Origin: Porogramme epimiltina
Taxonomy: Eukaryota; Basidiomycota; Agaricomycetes; Polyporales; Polyporaceae
Assembly (NCBI GenBank): GCA_900155495.1
Contig: FTLJ01000181.1
Location: forward strand, 112,787 to 176,786
Reading direction: 5' to 3'
Length of the DNA: 64,000 nt
The notes under the pieces are model-generated. The model was not told the origin of the DNA and did no database searches. It was given only the letters and a program-made list of their open reading frames with translations. Below are positions 46,891 through 58,347 of this stretch, in pieces. Each line of letters opens with the position of its first letter. Position 1 is the first letter of the stretch. Both the position numbers and the translations under genes were made by a program.

Positions 46891-49503
46891 ATGCGGCGGT
46901 ATTTCTCTCAATCTCGTGGCTCACGGTTCTCCACGCTCAGGCAGTCCTCTGAGAAAGATTCCGAGAAGAAGCCCCTTCATGGCGCCGACGCCGGCAGCGA
47001 AGATACGGAGGTCGCAACCCCATTACCCGCAGCCCCGCTCCCACCCCCTAACCTGAAGGTGAAGCGCGTTGATCACTACCGGAGTACTTGGTCGAAAACA
47101 TGGAAATACCGCAACACGGGGTCTGGAGTAGTCGCAGAGGCCGTTCGCCCTGTGGGCAACGGCACTGACAGTGATCCGTGGCAGAACTTCTGTTTCGTTG
47201 TCGTTCGAAAGTTTCCCGAGTACAGCTTAAATCCTACCTTCAAAGTTGTTGTCAAGAGCCCCTACATGCTCAAAGCATGTAAGGATGTCATTGGCACCGT
47301 CCCGGGATTATCGTGGACAGCAGAGCCGCTTGAAGTGAGTGCCCCCGCCTTTCAACTACTCGTCGCTGCAGCAAGTTTCTGACACGCGCGTTCCACTTAA
47401 GCTCGACCCACATCTCATCATCGCGTTTTATCCTCAATTCGAGGCATATGAGAAGACACTCCGCGGGAAAGGTACCACACGTACCGCCGAGGAAGAGTAC
47501 GTCCTCCAAACAGTCGGTGTACTGCTCGACTATCTGCGCAAGGACTACCGCGCGACACTCGCTCGCATCGCGAACCTCACTACCCACGGCGAGATCACAT
47601 CCGATCTTCTCTACGCCATCCTGGTCCCGCGCACGATCATCGTGACAGAGTGCCCGACGACGGGCGAGCCCCGCGCGTTGCGGCTCCTCTCCTCTACCAT
47701 GGCTGAATTAGGCGAAGAGACCATGTACACGCTGCTGTGCGAGAGCATCGACTCGACCGAACAGGGTGCCCTCCCCGGGCGCAACACAGATAACTCCAAG
47801 ACGTCCACCGGGGCGAACGCTGGTGCACGACGGCGTCTCGCGGGCCATAGGGCGGCCAGGCGCGGCACTGCGCAGTCAACAGGCTCGAATGCGAGGACCA
47901 CGCCGGGTCTAGGGGCACCGCCGTTCGGTATGGTGCAGACCCAGATCGTAATCACGCCATTCAAGGGAACAGTCAAGATTAACTCACTAGAGGTCTTCCC
48001 GATCGAGTATCACGACGACCCAGAAGGGCTGAAGGCCGATCTCATCGCACGTGGAAAGAAGTGGGCTGCGCTGCGAGGTATCCACCACGTGCATTACGAC
48101 GGTATGGGTGCGCGCACTGTCGTAGTTGGTCGTTGCAAAAAGGTGTTGAAGTACAACGTATGTGTATTGTATACTATGAAAACATGGTGAACTAATGGCC
48201 CTGACAGGTCAACTCGCGCGTGATGATCGACCGAGGCAAGCTATTCCTCATCGTTCTTAAGCACGCTGGAGTCCTTACCTCGCATATCCTTAGGCAACTT
48301 TATTAGGCTGAATCCTAACTACGGGATACCTACGTCAGACACCCCGGACAAGGACCAGCAAGACGGCCTTCAGTACCCTTCCCATTACAATGAACGTATG
48401 TCTTACCGTATTCAGAGGAGAAGATTACGCTGATCAGCTCGTTTCAACGAACTATAGCACCTACACCTGCGACTAATGAAGTTCCGACATTGGAAGTGAG
48501 AGCCAAGCACCAGGAGGAAGAACCTCCTCTCATGGACGAAGACCTGCTTCTCGCATCACCAATTGTGTATGGGTTCAGCCTCGCCGACAAGATATGGTGT
48601 AAGTAAACTTTTATTTTGTTCTGGTCTATCATTTCTAAGTTCTAACATCGTGCCAAAGTGGAGTTCAACGTTGAGCTCGTCAGTGAAATTGTTTGGAACG
48701 ACGAGTCATTTGCTGGCCTTGTCCTCGCTGCAGACCGGAAGAACCTCCTTCGCTCACTTGTGGACGCCCACAACGCCGACGTCGGCATCGACGATTTCGT
48801 GCAAGGCAAGGGCCAGGGCCTCATCATCAACCTATTCGGGCCTCCGGGTGTCGGCAAGACCCTCTCTGCGGAGGCGACGAGTGAACGTGTTCGTCGCCCA
48901 CTGTACGTCATCGGCGGCGGGGACTTGGGGACCAAGGCGTCGGAGCTAGATGCCGAGCTGGAGCGAGTATTCGACATCGCGACAAGCTGGAAGGCGATCG
49001 TGCTCATCGATGAGGTCAGATTCCTACCGTCCCCCCTCTTTCGCCCCATCCTAGACTAGGACTGACCCCCATCGCAGGCCGACGTTTTCCTAGAGCGCCG
49101 TTCACTGCACGATCTCGAGCGGAATGCGATGGTCGCCGTCTTCCTGCGCCACGTCGAGTACTACCGCGGTATCCTCTTCCTCACCACGAACCGCATCAAG
49201 GCCTTCGACGAGGCCTTCCTCTCGCGCATCCACGTCGCGCTCCACTTTGACGAGCTGTCCCAGGACGCGCAGGCACAGGTTTGGCGCTCCTTCCTTCGCA
49301 AGGCCGGCGTCGCAGATGTGGAGGTACTTGTGCCCGTCCTCGCGCAGCGCAGCGCCAACGGACGGCAGATCAAGAACGCGTGCCGCACCGCGCAGAGCCT
49401 CGCGCTTAGCCGTGGAGAACCGCTTGGCATAACGCACCTGACAGAGACGTTGGATGCGATGGAGGAGTTCACTGCAGAGTTTGCATCGTTGGGGAATGCC
49501 TGA
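46891..49503 (+). CDS. DUF7025-AAA ATPase, copy 2
   Basis: Paralog of the ATPase at 21.5-24.1 kb, 750 residues. Exons: 46891-47334, 47402-48157, 48208-48235, 48294-48395, 48458-48598, 48659-49014, 49078-49503. The DUF7025 region includes a TTGEPRALRLL block. Walker A GPPGVGKT lies near 551-558, Walker B VLIDEAD is split by the last intron as in copy 1, followed by LTTNR and GRQIKNACRTA. Exon 3 ends at a GC donor (gcaagc at 48236), needed to reach the GNFIRLNPNYG continuation; reading on gives a different tail and a stop. It has no C-terminal membrane segment, unlike copy 1, so the two may act in different places. GC content is higher than in copy 1. Confidence 0.86.
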
Positions 49504-49848
49504 TTTTTGAGGGAAAGCGAGAAGTAGCACGACTAAAGCATTTAGCACATTGTAATTTGTACTGGTGATAGACGAAATGACATCCGCACAACGGACCAGC
49601 CATACTATGCAATAATAAGCAAGCACTAGTCAAAGATCTCGAAGTATTCGGCCAATGAGTATAGTCTGACATGATAAAGGTGTCAACAGCAAGATGAAAT
49701 AACGTTATTGTGCGTAAGGGGGTCATGACTTGTAGGGTATGATACAATAGAGGTATACGATACAGCAACGATCTGAGATCCGAAGGTCCAGCCCGAGCCT
49801 TTCCCCGCACCTCCTCGCATAACGCATGTTAGGAACCCACGCAGCGCC
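49504..49848. other. gene-free stretch
   Basis: 3' flanks of two convergent genes; nothing recognised. Confidence 0.5.
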
Positions 49849-51785
49849 TCACCTCTCGGACGCAAAGATCCCATCCACGACCCTCTCCACGAGCCGCGCC
49901 TCGCGCACCTGCATGTCCTCCTTGCTCACCGTTTCGCCCGCCTCCACCCGCTCCACCGCGCGCCGCCACTCCGCCACCTTCTCCTCGAGCACCTTCTCCC
50001 TCGCGCGCGCGAGCCGCGCGGTCGTCTGCAGCCCGAGCACTTCCGCCTCTCCATCCTCGAGCGGATGCGCACGCGCGCAGAGCTCGACGTACGCCGGGCG
50101 CAGCCACGCGGGGATCCCGTACTTTTCCGCGAGGAACACGCGCTCCACGGGGTCGAGCGGCGGCGAGGCCGCGTCGAGCGCAGAGATCGCGTGCGTGCGC
50201 GCGGCGGGGAAGGCGAGCGCGGACGCCGTGGAGAGCAGGAGGACGAGGTCGAGGATGGACTCCGGCTGGTGGCGTGAGGCGCTGCGGAGGACGTGGTCAG
50301 GGCCGCGGACGTCACGTTAGAAGGCATAGGGACGTACCCGTGGTAGAGGAATTGGAGAAGGCTCTCGAATTCGCGCCGCGAGACATCGGGGAGGCGGACG
50401 GCAGTCTCGTCGGTTTTTCCCGCATTGTGAACCAGGGTTCTCTGGAAGAAGTCTTGGAAATACGTTGAGTCGCGCTCGAGGAAGTAGCGGTGTATGCGGA
50501 AGAGTGTGTTCTCCACCTGCAACGGCGTCAGCAGGGGGTAGGGGCAGCCGAGAAAGACGTAATTACTCACCCGGAGGATGACCATCTCATCCTGCATGTA
50601 GAAGGACGAATGGCGTACGGCAGGCTCCTCGGGTGGCGACGGCGACCTTGCGATCTCCTTGCTGCTTCCCGCCTGGGGCTTCATGGGTGGGTTCGGCGAT
50701 GCGCGGGGGTCCATGTCAGGCGACGCGGGCCGCGTCTGCGCGAGTGTCGACCCGGGGCTGAGGGGCATGGGCACGTTATTTGGGCTTACGCGTCCGCTCG
50801 CGGTCTCCCCAGAGGAGACTGCGCGGAGCTCATCGCCTTCTGTGCGCACGTTCGGACTCTCCGCGCGCGGCGAAAGCGGCTGGAGCGCAAGCGGCGACTG
50901 AGACGGTGAAGGGATGGGTGACCCGCGGCGCTGCTCGGACCGCGCGGGACGCTCGGGTGGGAAGAAGAGCCGTTCAACGGATGTCGCAGACTGGGGGATG
51001 TCGGGGAGGGGGAGCGAGACGAGCGGGCTGTGGCAGAGTGGCGACGGGCCGAACCCGCTGTCGGACGACTGTCCGCCGGACATGTCGAGCAGCCGCCGTT
51101 GGGCGACGCTGCTGCCGCTGTTGCGCTTTGACGGCCGGCTTTTAGTCGTAGAACGCCGGGGACTGCCCAAGCGAGCGCTGCCCGGGGCATATTGAGGCTG
51201 TGGGGGAGGGGGCGAACGCGGCTCTTCCGAGGGCTCAAGCCGCTCGACGGTCGGCGTGCGCCATGTGGTTCGCGCAGGGATCCCAACCCCTTCTTCGGGC
51301 TCGCTGTCCGTTTCGACGCGCGGGCTGTGGTATTTGCGGTACCCTTGGGTGGTTCGGGACTGTGGTGGGGATGCAGGGGACGAACGTGCCTTGGACGAAC
51401 TTCGCCGGCTGAGCGAGACATCATCTTGAGGCAAGGGTGCGGGCGGGCGAGTGTCACGAGGCGTGAGGTCTGCGTAGCTCTCTTCCTTCGCCTCGCGAGC
51501 TAGACTGAGCATGGGACCGAGAGATCTTCGCAATGGGGAAGGCATCTCGGAGGCGTTTGGAGATGAGAGGGTCCAGTTATCGGGAGATATGGATCTTGTA
51601 GGACGTTCTGGCTGGAGGACTGGACTTGGGGGAGAACCCATGATAGGGGTCGACATAGAGGATGCGCCGGGATATGATCGCGAGACTTGGTCGTCGCGGA
51701 TAGGTCGTTGCTGAGGGCTGGACTCGACGAGGAACTTCATGTCAGAACGAGCTCGATGGGCGACAGGACGACCGAACAGAGCCAT
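49849..51785 (-). CDS. BTB/POZ domain protein 1 with long disordered N terminus
   Basis: 608-residue protein. Exons: 50571-51785, 50338-50516, 49849-50281. The first 400 residues are Ser/Pro/Arg-rich and probably disordered. The BTB-type domain begins at HSSFYMQDEMVILR and continues across intron 1 with VENTLFRIHRYFLERDSTYFQDFF, LPDVSRREFESLLQFLYHG, then a helical C-terminal part with PAWLRPAYVELC. Fungal BTB proteins of this type are common in Agaricomycetes and are of unknown role; BTB folds mediate dimerisation or Cullin-3 binding. An ATG at 51809 is an alternative start but lies only about 40 bases from the TATA box. The middle exon is 179 nt, as in the second BTB gene. Confidence 0.83.
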
Positions 51786-51846
51786 ACCAGGCTGGTAGAG
51801 GATGTGCACTGCGTGCGAGATGAGATGACGCCGAGGGTATGCAAAG

Positions 51847-51853
51847 TTTTATA
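51847..51853 (-). promoter_or_regulatory. TATA box of BTB gene 1
   Basis: TATAAAA on the minus strand, about 62 bases before the chosen start codon. Confidence 0.5.
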
Positions 51854-52627
51854 GCTCACCTAGCCGAGGGCACGCGTTGGGGGCGTGTGTGCCCCCGCAT
51901 CAATTGGCGCGCGTGCCGGGACCTGGAGAGCCTGGACCCGTTGTCCTTCGGGTGGCCCAGGGGCCAGGACTGCCCGGACGAATACTTGTGAATCGTCCCA
52001 CACCACAATGAGATCATTGAACGGGTCCAAAGGACGGGTCCAGAGGGGAACAATGACACGCCTGGCTTTGAGAAATAAGTATTCCGGCGACTTCTGATCA
52101 TGACGTGCCTAGCCGCAGGGCCACACACCGCGCCATATTTGACCGACGGTGCTGTGCGGTCGGCGCGTGTGTTCACCTATGTAACCCAGACGTCCTTCTC
52201 CCTAAGAGCAGTTGGAAGCGGTGGGTCGCATGAGTAAAGGAAGGCCTAAAACACCTGAGAACGCACATGAACCCCATTAAAATATCCAAGTTAATGCGAC
52301 TTTGCACACCAAAGTCCGACTAATCCGTAGCGCGCATGCCACTCCGGGTTCGCTTATTCGAACACCATTGTTCGGGGTTGTCTTGTTGGAAGGTGGCCTC
52401 GAGAACCCCGTATCCAGTTGGTTGTCCATCGGGAAGCGGGTACTCAATTTAAGCGTTACGAACTAGTTTTACGCTGCCTCTTGTCAGATGCTTAGCAAAT
52501 AGTCAACAAGTGTATTGAGGTGTAAGAAGAGGCATTAACAATACATGCTATATCATACATCGAGGAAGGAGAGGGCGAAGGCTGCCAAGGAGGCCACGGT
52601 AGAGATATAAAACGTACGTGACCGTGA
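51854..52627. other. gene-free stretch
   Basis: Upstream of BTB gene 1 and downstream of rpb9. Nothing recognised. Confidence 0.5.
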
Positions 52628-53271
52628 TCACGACTCCACTTGTCCTTCTGATTCCACTGAAGGATCCGTGTACGAGTGGTTGCATTTCGTACAGACAAAG
52701 AATAAGATCATACGAGTCTCCTTCCGTTTTGACTGGTCCTGAAAGAACACAGCGCTGAAACAATGTCAGTGTTTGACGGACCAGGTTATCCGGCGGACAA
52801 ACGCACTCGTCGTTGCCGCATTTTGGGCAGGTCATTTCCCTATGAGCCTGCACTGACGTGAACAGCGGAAATGAGCAGAAGAATCGAGCGAGCTTACCAG
52901 AGTAGGGTCTGCTCCGAGGTCACCGGTGACACCAATTTGCTCTCTGAGGAGAGGTTAGAGCAATGCCCCAAGTTGCACCGCGTCCATGCAAAGAGAGATA
53001 ACGAGGGCGAAAACTCACTTGGTGACTGTGAGCAAATCGTTCCTGTACACACACTGGTTCTCGCCAATTTCGTCGTAGGGGCAGATGCGGCAAGCGTAGA
53101 CCATGACGCGGCGCTGAGGGTCTGCCTTGGGGTAGAGGAGGTTGTTGCACTCGGAGCAGAAATGTAGGGATGCCTAGGGAATGGCGTAGGGCAAAGTTGT
53201 CGCGGAGGGTGGCGGTAAGGAGAGGAGAGATCAGGAATTGGGACGAGAGACACAAGCGGCGAGCTTACCAT
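52628..53271 (-). CDS. rpb9: RNA polymerase II subunit RPB9
   Basis: Small zinc-ribbon subunit of nuclear RNA polymerase II that supports transcript fidelity and start-site choice. Exons: 53269-53271, 53019-53173, 52898-52943, 52807-52847, 52628-52754; 123 residues, the normal size. The N-terminal zinc ribbon has CSECNNLLYPK and YACRICPYDE. The linker carries the DLGADPTL motif (DLxxDPTL). The C-terminal ribbon has CPKCGND, AVFFQDQS, ETRMILFFVC and CTKC. The coding part of exon 1 is just the ATG, followed at once by a 95-nt intron. The donor gtgcgt at 52806 is required to give the AVFFQDQ junction. Confidence 0.93.
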
Positions 53272-53514
53272 GACTGCAGAAGTGGGCAAAGAGAAAGGAC
53301 AGGAACGGCGGAGGTGGCAGTCGCGGAAAGAGCTGGTGAGGTGAGCAGGCGCTCGTCCTAGACGCGAAGACCCTGACGCAGGCCGCGGTCCACGGCGACA
53401 AGATGTCCTCACCCGCCGTCCTCACCACCGTCCACGGTGCACACTCTACCCTAACCGTCCTCCCCCGTCACCAAATGCTACAATCTCTCTGACATGCTCC
53501 CTTTACCAAGGGCC
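53272..53514. promoter_or_regulatory. bidirectional promoter region rpb9/smp3
   Basis: Only about 240 bases separate the start codons of two divergent housekeeping genes, so both promoters must lie here. No TATA box is evident on either strand, in keeping with constitutive genes. Confidence 0.5.
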
Positions 53515-55567
53515 ATGGACCCCTCTGTCATCTACTTCAGCCTGGTGCTCTTGCGTATCGGCTTCACCCTCTTCGGGACGGCATACATCCACCCGGACGA
53601 GTACTTTCAGAATGGAGAAGTGGCCGCTGGTAAGTGGACTCCCTATCTAATACTATATAATTGCTGAGGCTGGCACTCAGGCCAGATTCTCGGTTTGCAC
53701 ACGGTGTCGACTTGGGAGTGGGATCCCATCTTTCCCTGCCGTTCCATCTTGCCCGTTTGGATCACCACTGGCATTCCATTTGCACTTGCCAAATCATTAG
53801 TCGGAGGTAGGCATGAACTCACCAATCAATTGCGAAACACGTCTAATAATCCTAGAAGAACATCTCTCGCCAAGGGCCATCTTTGCCGTTGAAAGGCTGT
53901 CTTTTCTGAGCACGTCGTTCTTCCTCGGTACGTTTCCACTACTCATTTGAGGCTTATAACTCTCATGTGTGTGTAGACTACGCAGTGTATAGTCTGGTCC
54001 CTGAATCGTCGCGGTCCACCGCGTTGACTCTCCTTGGGTCATCCTACGTCGTCCACACCTTTCAAGTTAGATCATTCTCAAACTCCATTGAGGCAGTCAC
54101 AGTAGCACTGTCCCTGCACTTCCTACGACGGCTTCTAATGAGCGAGGCTATGAAGACTTCCATGTCAGTGAGTACCAGTGTTTGCACCCCCCGTCCGATC
54201 CGCGTTCGCGAATACCACTCATATATCCATCATCGCGTATCCACGTCTTCCTGTGAATATTCTAACGCATACACCCTAGAACGCGGCAGTAACCCTATCT
54301 CTCCTGGCTTTCGTAGCTGTATTCGGGTTCTACACACGTATCACCTTCGCGGCCTTCTTTCTTCCTCTTTTCCTGGAGACATTCAAATGGAGCTTGCGCC
54401 AATCGAGATTCTCGCTCCAGCCTTGGATGCGACTAATCAGCCCGTCGATTTTCGTTGCCGTCCTCACCGGACTTGCATTCGCTTATGCGGATACAGCATA
54501 CTTCGCGTCTCCTTACCGCGCTAACATTCTAGAGCTCACACCATTGAACTTCCTCCGTTACAATATGCTCCCATCCAACTTGGCTGAACACGGTCTCCAT
54601 CCCCGTTGGCTCCACCTAGTAGTGAATCTGCCAATGATCGCTACCCCAGGCCTCCTTATATACGTGTTCCTCGCGGAGTGGGACCTCTATAGCCCTCGTA
54701 CCCAGGAGAAGAGTAGAGAAAAGGATAAAACGCGACGTGGGGTCGTCGAGAGGATGCAGAATGGTAAGCGGCCAAGTCCATGGATAGGCTTCTGTTCTTT
54801 CTAACTCGCAGAAGCATTGTATTGGCTACGGTGGTCAAGCACCACTCTTCTATCCATCCAACCTCACCAAGAACCCCGTTTCCTGATACCGCTGGTGGTA
54901 CCCATGATCGCTTTCGTCGTGAACAATGGTCAAATCTTGCGTGCAGGACGGCTTTTCTGGGTATGATCTCACTTCGTGAACCATATGCTATTCTAATGTA
55001 TCGACGCACTTGCAGATCACCTGGTTGGTCTCTAACGCTGTACTTGCTATCTTGTTTGGTGTTCTGCATCAGGGTGGTGTCATACCATCACTATTCCGTG
55101 TGCATGACCTCGTATCCGGTACTACCGCGAGTACTGCTACACAAGATTTCCGGGTCGCGTATTGGAAGACCTACATGCCGCCGAGGCATCTCTTGGCTGT
55201 ACCGCAAACAGGTATGACTGTTGGCATTTTCGTTATACTTTTCGGACCAACCAATCTGTCAGACGTCGTATCAGGGAAGATTACTGTTGCCGACTATTCT
55301 GGGAGCCCTCCGGAGACCGTCATTATGGATCTCCAGGCACCCTCAACCAATTCAGCGAACCTTTCCACCATCCTCGTCGCCCCATTCCATTCAATAGGAC
55401 GTCTCGGGCGAGAGAACCTCAAGTGCTTGACCGAGAGAGGTCGCGTCTTCCCTCACCTTGATCTAGATCACATCGGCGAGACTCTCGAGATAGGCTGGAA
55501 GGAGGGTTTGAGCCTGGGGATTTTTGATGTCGACAGGTCATGCTTGAACAGTACAGTGACTACTTGA
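53515..55567 (+). CDS. smp3: GPI mannosyltransferase 4 (Smp3/PIG-Z)
   Basis: ER enzyme of family GT22 that adds the fourth, side-chain mannose to the GPI anchor from dolichol-phosphate-mannose. Exons: 53515-53629, 53681-53806, 53856-53927, 53977-54167, 54280-54763, 54812-54960, 55016-55211, 55263-55567; 545 residues. The luminal HPDEYFQ motif near residue 25, typical of this group, is followed by TWEWDP and PCRSILP. Later come multiple hydrophobic spans, YNMLPSNLAEHG and the QPHQEPRFLIPL motif that is near-invariant in GT22 enzymes. An in-frame ATG at 53494 would add seven residues. The C-terminal tail after the last span is long and soluble. Frame and splice sites are clean throughout. Confidence 0.92.
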
Positions 55568-56146
55568 CGAGACGTCTCAATGTTCCCGAGGCCAAAGTCG
55601 AACGTACACAGCTTGCGATCGAGGGGCCACAATCAAATTTGGTAGTCAATACAGAACTGCACGCGTGTGACGGTGATAGGAGTTCGGGAAGCGACTGGCA
55701 GTTGACGGAGCGGCTACAGCCTAGTGCCACGCGCAGCGTCTCCGTGTCGTTGTGCTGTAACAGCGTGCTAGGCAACGTGTTTGTACCACAGTCAAGGTGC
55801 GATGTCGAACCACCTTGCGAGCGAGGTCCCTGGTCGTCTTTTGCAGTGCTCACCCTTCGTCATAGGGGGCTTATCGTGATGGCCAGCTCAATAGCCTATT
55901 GCGTCCGCGCCTCGCCGCCTCCCGTCAGTTGTGTCACCGTGCTGGAGCGTTCCGGGCGTTCAACAACGTTCGCCGCACGCATAACACGCTGTACGGATTC
56001 CTAAACCTGCTTCAGTCCCCATGCCCCACACGCGTTGTCCCGGCTACATATGCGCCCTGCACACAAGCGCGGGCGCCACATCCACCGGCCCCCCTCCTTC
56101 GCTGTCCGACATCTACCCTCAAGTCGCACGCGCAAAGAATCAGTCT
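55568..56146. other. gene-free stretch
   Basis: 3' flank of smp3 and upstream of BTB gene 2. The open frame of BTB gene 2 extends back to an ATG at 56021. Nothing else seen. Confidence 0.45.
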
Positions 56147-57933
56147 ATGGACTACCCCGGCCGCATTCCCTCACCTTGGCCGCACGACCCTAGCCCCCTT
56201 CCATCCCCCGGACCCCCTCCTAGCCCCGCCGTCTGGATGCCCGAGCAGTGGGCACCTCCTACAGCCCCTCGCCGTGGGCCTACTCCCGCGCGCTCTCTCC
56301 CGCTCCTGCCCAATGCGCAGGGCGGCAACCTGTACCCGCCGCTGCCGGCGCGCACGCATACGACCCTCACACCTCTCCCTAGCCACCCCGAATTTTTGCG
56401 CAACCTTGAGTCGCACCCAATGATCATCCAGCGAACGCGAGGCGGGGGGCACGGGCACGACTCGAGCTCCAGCGACGACGACTTCGCGCGCACCCCGAGT
56501 CCCGTGTCCTCTATCGAGTTCGCACAGCACACCGCGAAGCCCCCATTGGACGTGTCCGGCTATGGCCAGCCAACAAACATGCTCCTTCCTCCGCCTCCGC
56601 CGCCACCTCAAGTCCCCACGCCCCTCCCGTCAATGCGGATGCTGATGCCGGTGCCAGCGCCCTTCCCTCAACCCCCGCAAGCGCCCGTGCCTACGCTGCC
56701 ACCTGCACAAGTGCCATTCCCTCTCGGCTCCGGCGCGAGCACACCTGTCCTGTGCGCGAGCCCGCAACCGATGCGGGGGGCGACGACCGCGTCGAGCACA
56801 ACGGACTCGAGCCCTGCGCGCACCCCCGACTCCTTCAGGGGCGGCGGGGGCGCAGTGCTTTCCCCTAGCATGGCGCGCGCGATCGCGCACGCGCACGTGC
56901 AGCCCACCAAGGCGCCGCTCAACCTTGCCGCTATCCCGCCCCCGCCCCCGCTACCGTTACCGCTCCCCTCGCTGAAAGTGGGGCTCGCACCGAAAAACAC
57001 CGGGATTATGGCACCTGCGGTGCCGCAGACGAGGGCTGAGGGTGCACCGCGTGCGACAGTGTCCAAGTTAGGTGGCCCGCGGTCGCGGGTTCCCGCGCTG
57101 CGTGGGTCTGTGGGCGCTGCGGCGCCGGCCCTTCCGAGTCTGAGCAAACAACAATCTGTGGAAGCCCCGCGACACCCGGCCTTCTACATGGCAGAGGGCA
57201 TGATTGTTCTGAGGGTGAGTGCCGTTGATCTGCGGCGCCAATGCGGACGACGGCTGATCCCGCCCCTTGCATCGCAAGGTTGAGGGCTCGTTGTACAGGG
57301 TGCACAGGTTCCTGCTCGAACAGCAGTCGGACTTCTTCCGCGAGATCATTTCGGACGATCGCGAGGCCATGGGGCACACGGACGACCACCCGATCCCCCT
57401 CCCCGACAGCATTACACAGCAGGCATTCGACTGCCTCCTCCACTTCCTCTACACAGGGTGCGCATCTTCGCTCTTCGACGAGGCCCACGGCTGACTTCCC
57501 TCCCTACAGGATCTACGACCTGCCCTCAATCTCGATCCCCGAGTGGATCGCCCTCCTCCGCATCGCGACGCGCCTGCAGTTCCCGCGCGTGCGGCAGTGC
57601 GCCGTGCGCGAACTCTCCGCGCGACGCGGCGCGTTCTCCGCCGTCGACGCAATCGCGCTCGCGCGCGAGCACGACCTCCCCGCGTGGCTCGCGCCCGCGT
57701 ACGCGGAGCTCGTGCGCCGCGCGATGCCGCTCGACGACGACGAGGCCGAGCGCCTCGGCGCGCGCACTGCCGGCCGCGTCGCGCGTGCGCGCGAGGCGCT
57801 CCGTGCCGAGGCGTGTGCGCAGCACAGGCACCAGCACCGCGAGTGCGGCGTATCGCCAGAGCTATTCGACGAGGGGTGCGTCGCGCGCGTGGTGGACGAG
57901 GCGTTCCAGCTCGCGGGCCCGATGTATCCTTAA
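56147..57933 (+). CDS. BTB/POZ domain protein 2 with proline-rich N terminus
   Basis: About 556 residues from the ATG at 56147 (598 if the in-frame ATG at 56021 is used). Exons: 56147-57214, 57279-57457, 57510-57933. The N-terminal 340 residues are proline-rich with PPPPPPP runs and an acidic serine patch. The BTB-type region starts HPAFYMAEGMIVLR, crosses intron 1 as VEGSLYRVHRFLLEQQSDFFREI and includes FDCLLHFLYTG, then LPAWLAPAYAELV. Intron positions, phases and the 179-nt middle exon are the same as in BTB gene 1, so the genes are paralogs that diverged mainly in the disordered part. Function unknown. Confidence 0.83.
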
Positions 57934-58347
57934 GCAGATCCGGCGCGCGGTGCATGCGCGGGCGTGCGGGGTAATACTTTGAAGGCTGGACTCTTGGTGT
58001 ATTTGTGTTTCCGGTGTTCCTTGCATGTCACGGACGTGAACGTTATTTATATGTTCTTCACGCGTATAGCATTGGCGCCTCATTTACAGCGTCGATTGAT
58101 GTTCTCGGACCGAGAATCGTGGTACGTCTTGAGACAACTTGTATGTCTCTCCGCGATTTTCGCGCGTGTTTTTGGATTGCTGATTGAGCTGCTTTGCTGT
58201 ATGTTCTCTTTGCATCCGTTCTCCTTGTCACAAGGCTCACAGTTGCTCGTCAGGTGCCGCCGTGCGAAAGGGTATGGTCAGCAATGTACAAGAGTAAGCC
58301 CGTGGTTGCGACAGATCTTGCAGAAGCCTAGGACTACGCTATCAGCC
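57934..58347. other. gene-free stretch
   Basis: Region between BTB gene 2 and ADH 1; no TATA box found for ADH 1. Confidence 0.45.
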
